This document shows positions 60,240-64,000 of a DNA stretch of 64,000 bases, piece after piece; the stretch's first letter is position 1, and the number at the start of each line of letters is the position of its first letter. The stretch is from Branchiostoma floridae (lineage: Eukaryota > Chordata > Leptocardii > Amphioxiformes > Branchiostomatidae): NCBI RefSeq assembly GCF_000003815.2, contig NC_049986.1:22794906-22858905 (forward strand), written 5' to 3'. The position numbers and the translations under genes were made by a program. The notes under the pieces were generated by a model. It was not told where the DNA came from. It searched no databases and saw only the letters and a list, made by a program, of their open reading frames with translations.

Positions 60240-60405
60240 GCGTAACTTGTAGAGCTTTGGGCTTGTAAACTTGAGGTTCGGAGTTCGATACTTGCCGTTC
60301 CCCCGACGTTGTGTCCTTGGGAAATGCGCGTTGCACGACCTTCATCACGTCATCCAGGAGTGAAAATTGGTACCTGGCTAAGGTAGAGGGGGTAACAGAC
60401 CATTT
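60240..60405 (+). repeat. SINE with conserved central block
   Basis: GTTCGGAGTTCGATACTTGC (B-box-like) is followed by CCCGACGTTGTGTCCTTGGG, GCGTTGCACGACCTTCATCA, CATCCAGGAGTGAAAATTGG and TACCTGGCTAAGGTAG. I recognise this order (TGT-CCTTGGGAAA ... ACACGACCTT ... GTACCTGGC) from SINE families shared across invertebrates and deuterostomes; exact family not assigned. Confidence 0.7.
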
Positions 60406-61087
60406 TACCTTTTGCCGGTATTTTGTATGTGACGCTGTTAAAAAAGTTACTAAATTGAGTGCTAAATTGTTGTCGTCTATCCCCAAGCAAATTAGAAAAA
60501 AATCTTAGCAGGGCTCCAAAAAAAGCTATTTCAAGCACAACTGAATTAAAAAAAAAAGAGAAAACTTGAATTTCGTGAACCAGACAAACATTACCTGGTC
60601 TCAAATGTTTGTATGTTATAAGTGTCGCGATCAAACGAATGACAGCACCTCTCGCACGTACAGCCTGTCCGAAGACAGATGGCGGCCTTCCGCCTGTTAA
60701 CTCCCTAACGAGTCGGCGGGATTTTTATCCGCAGGCCAGATGAGATTCGGGACTCTAACCCTGCGCTATCTCGGTTTTACACTTCCGGAAAAACGTGGGG
60801 CAGAAAAAAACCCCCCTTCCGGGAATGAAAATTAGATTTTTCGGCAAGGTGGTTACAACCTTTTGCATTTTCGCATGGATTGGAAGGTTTCTGAAGTTGA
60901 GCCATCCCTTGCCCACCGGATGATATCGGGATATCATCAGGATATGTCATAAAAACCTTACAGTCACCTTTTTTATATCCCCTTTCCACGAAGACGACGC
61001 TCTCGCCTCTCTCTCTCTCTCTCTCTGAAATTTGACAGGTCGCTCAACAAATTCCACAGAAAAGACATGAATCTTTTGCACTTGCTT
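60406..61087. other. Region without a gene
   Basis: (CT)n at 61001-61027. A motif GATATCATCAGGATATGTCATAAAAACCTTACAGTCAC near 60930 recurs at about 61457, suggesting an older repeat. Confidence 0.5.
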
Positions 61088-61200
61088 TGTTGTCTTCTCG
61101 GTCACACTTTGTCACATTCTGTATGATATAACCGGTGTGAAAGCGAAGTATGCACGTCCTATGTAGGTCGCAGTAAGAGTGCAGCGCGATCGCCGTCTAG
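61088..61200. mobile_element. Half copy of the CGCAGTGAGAGCGCAGCGCG element
   Basis: TTGTTGTCTTCTCGGTCACA through GAGTGCAGCGCGATCGCCGT; matches 51926-52045. Confidence 0.75.
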
Positions 61201-61207
61201 TGGAACG

Positions 61208-61770
61208 GCCACGCATTTGTGTTAACGTTGGTCGATTAAGGTCTACTAAAGGCATTTTGCAGTATATGATTAAAAATACAAGTTCCTTGTGAGTCATCGT
61301 TACCCGATGCTTAACGAACAACATTCAGTCAATTGCTTATCATAGTAGAGAAACTCTCAGTTTACAAACATAGATAACGCTAGAAAATCGAGGAAAGGGC
61401 GGTTATAAACATCATTCAATGATCACAATGATAATATAGATATCGTATCCCACCGATTATATCATCAGACATGTCATTAAACCTTAGAGTCACGTTTTAA
61501 CCACTGTGGTATCTTAAGATCGTTTAGTAGCCCACGCAATCGTATTAACGTTGGTCTTTTAAGGTCTACGTGCGGTATTTTGCAGCGGCAGTTTGCAATA
61601 AAAACACAAGTTGATTGGTGAATCATCGTTACCCATGCTTAATGAACAGCATTCAGGCAATTGCTTATCTGGGTTGAGACACTCTCAGTTTGCAAACATA
61701 GATAATGCTTGGAAATCGAGGAAACGATTGTTTCAATTCACAGTCAAACGGTTATAAACATCATTTAATG
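61208..61770. repeat. Direct duplication of about 210 bp
   Basis: TTAACGTTGGTC...TAAGGTCTAC, TCATCGTTACCC, ATGCTTAA, CAATTGCTTATC and ACTCTCAGTTT plus CGGTTATAAACATCATT occur in order at about 61218-61418 and 61544-61768. Confidence 0.88.
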
Positions 61771-62574
61771 ATGAACTTTTAAAGCTGAAGTACTACTTTA
61801 CGGTGGCAGCTATGGGCAAAATATATTGGGATCTTCATACGATCTTTATTTGGGTTCATATGAGAACATGGCACTAAAGAGCGTCATGAATGAAGGAAGG
61901 TAGGATAGAAATATAATTACTCCTTGAATCAAAGACATACGTATAGTGCAAAAGACGATATAATTGCCTTACTCTCTTGGTAAAACAGCTAAACTGAAAA
62001 CAATATGATAAAAAAGATATTGTAATGGACAGCATATATAAAAGGTTACAGCATTGCCGCATACCTTTTCCCAATGCCAAAAGAGGCGAGTTTCTTTGTC
62101 TCTTTTTTTAAGGGAGACGAATTAAAATCAATACTCATGAAGATGTCATCCATAAATCAAGTCTGTTTGTCCTTACGTTACTAATGATGCTATCCGAGGC
62201 CCGACTGCACCGAATAATAGCGATGCTCTTTCAACCCGATCATTCAACTCCGAGTACATTAATCCAAATCATGAGCCTACCCCGGCAGGGAGACTCTTCT
62301 ATCGCTTCCGACCAGTTCTCCGTGACGTACAGAGGCAGATGCTTCAAACCGTGGCGGCTCCTCAGATATTGCATCTCGAAGCAATTTCCCGCCGTCTTTA
62401 TGCTCTTATTACGGCTAATTCTGCGCAGATTCCTGGAAGAGCGTGTGGACGTGCCGTTCCGGGATTGATAGCGCTGAGGACGGGACGGAAACCCCGGCTT
62501 TTCTTATCCTGGCATCTCGGGGAAGGATGATGGATGTGCTGTAAGCTCCGAGTTAGACTCGGGCAGGTTGGAGG
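61771..62574. other. Region without a confirmed gene
   Basis: A unique CG-richer segment at 62184-62530 has two overlapping plus-strand open frames (one with RFRPVLRDVQRQMLQTVAAP) but no recognised domain or splice sites. Confidence 0.4.
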
Positions 62575-62905
62575 TGATCCATCACGTTATTTCATATCTG
62601 TCGCCGGAGATACCGTCTTGCGACAGAGTGTGACTTTTAGGTACGCTCTGTGGATTGTCGTCTGTCCCTGGCTTTCCTCGGAAACTTTGCATCAACCCGC
62701 ACTATCAAGCAGGTACGTCGATGTTCTGGCGCTAACCCCCACCCCCTCCCAACCCCGCGACTTCACGTTATTTCATACCTGTCGCCGGAGATAGCGTCTT
62801 GCGACAGGGTGTGATGTGGTGACTGACTTTTAGATACGCACCACGGACTACATGTCGTCTGTTTCCCCGGAAACTTCGCACTAGTCTGGACTATCAAGTA
62901 GGTGT
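62575..62905. repeat. Tandem duplication of about 185 bp
   Basis: TTCACGTTATTTCATACCTG, TCGCCGGAGATA, GTCTTGCGACAG and ACTATCAAGTAGGT occur at about 62580-62720 and 62765-62905. Confidence 0.85.
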
Positions 62906-64000
62906 GTGAGAAGTATTGTATCTAGTGTTGCGTTATACGAGACTCCCTTTTTTTGTGGTATATCACTGCAATTGGTACACCGGTGCGGCACTGGTTGGCT
63001 TTGAAAGAGGCGAGTTTCTTTGTCTCTTTGCCTAGACTATCAAGCAATTGTATTTGTGTGTGTTTGTGAAGTATTGTTGCATTATACGAGAATCCCATTT
63101 TAGATGATATCTTACTATAGTTTGTATCAACATAGTGTTAAGTTTTCTTACTCTTGTTGCTTTTCAAGTATTAAAAATGTGTCCTCCTCTTTTTGCATAT
63201 TAATTCATAGTTAGGATAAAAACTGTTCTTCAGCTAGATCTCTTTTACATACGAGATAAAAAACATCTGCAATAAGATTTCTCTGGTGTCACTGACGAAA
63301 AACAACGGATGTTTTTTAAACGTCTGTCCGTTTCCAAAATCATATCCAGTTTCTTAATGAGTAACTGTTCTTTGTCGTATCAAGTTTGTGTGTATGTGTG
63401 AAGTATTGTATCTAGTGTTGCATTATACGAGACTCTCATGGTCATAGTCACGTTTTGTTCTTTGATGACGCCTCTAGTCCCTTGATAGATGTACCCATTG
63501 AACGTCATGTCATCAAGATTCATTAATCAGCGAGTAAGGCGTCAATAATTCCTTGGAAGAGCGCACCTTGCATCGAAATCACGGTACCGTGTGGTGATGC
63601 GATTATTTCATTCGCGACCGAATTATCCACATATATTTTAGACGTGAATTTCAGAGTGATTCTTAGCCCGAACTTTGTTTGACACGGACGCATATGGATA
63701 CTTTTAGACAAGGCAACATTAAGTCGGTCTATAGGAGTTAAGCAGTGTTTCGTGCGGCATTTTATTGTTCTCTATCTATCTTTCTCAATACGGAAGAACA
63801 CACACTGGCCTTTAAACAGCATGCAGCTTTACGTACTGTGTACGCAGGAGTTGATGTTTAGGGTAGGTTTAAGTTTGTTGCAACCTTCCCACGTACTACC
63901 ACACCGCTGTGTTATGTGCGTTTATGTACATGTACAGCTCCCGTCGGGACAATGTTGTGTGGCAGCAGATTGCGTTAAATGCCAGTCCGAAGTTTGGAAC
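62906..64000. other. Region without a gene; repeat copies
   Basis: GAAGTATTGTATCTAGTGTTG with ATACGAGACTC occurs near 62910 and 63400, a shorter form near 63070. 63197-63386 is a copy of the three-copy dispersed repeat (33259, 45820). Nothing coding supported to the end. Confidence 0.5.

Noticed and set aside
60196-60486. Minus-strand 96-codon open frame
   Set aside because: It lies over the SINE on the opposite strand and has no recognised domain.

Overview
This is a 64 kb window of a eukaryotic, metazoan genome: intron-split genes with GT-AG junctions, two N gaps, and dense non-coding DNA full of short inverted-repeat elements, retrotransposon ends and tandem repeats. The best guess is an invertebrate deuterostome, most likely a lancelet (Branchiostoma). 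That rests on recurring TAGCCTGG-type and TACTCTCC-type elements and on the kinds of genes present; it is an inference from memory, not a database result.

Left part (1-13.2 kb). A minus-strand gene (about 4783 to 1116, running off the left edge) encodes a transposase-like protein. I rebuilt it exon by exon; its seven exons join in frame apart from an assembly gap at 3558-3657. Its N-terminal half carries a 45-bp coding minisatellite, and its catalytic-looking core carries IVDGMDQ and QADNCYRENKN blocks. Positions 1-1100 are a GA-rich tract lying in its intron. After about 7 kb of mobile-element debris (including a 3.2 kb nested inverted-repeat element at 9110-12292) comes a two-exon minus-strand gene (13202 to 12470) for a predicted secreted protein ending in a ubiquitin-like fold.

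Central part (14.6-25.2 kb). The main gene is a 12-exon plus-strand model (14639 to 25235, 931 aa, every phase consistent). It contains a second 45-bp coding minisatellite with a TGACGTCA palindrome in 15 units, a ParB/sulfiredoxin-like domain (GGNHTR motif), a charged coiled-coil stretch, short basic exons and a C-terminal BAH/Tudor-like domain. Its introns hold hairpin MITEs, a tRNA-derived SINE piece, a retrotransposon 3' end and several elements with terminal inverted repeats.

Right part (25.2-64 kb). I find no convincing host gene. It is filled with MITEs, tandem arrays (28-bp palindromic AP-1-like array at 26.4 kb; about 187-bp array at 31.7 kb; about 210-bp array at 42.2 kb; about 190-bp satellite with two alternating linkers at 53.8 kb), C-terminal remnants of non-LTR reverse transcriptases (31.1, 40.1, 44.3, 59.9 kb), two SINE-like units and many local duplications.

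The three genes share no obvious pathway. The most original object is the ParB-like, BAH-like chimeric gene. All identifications were made by reading, without searches.
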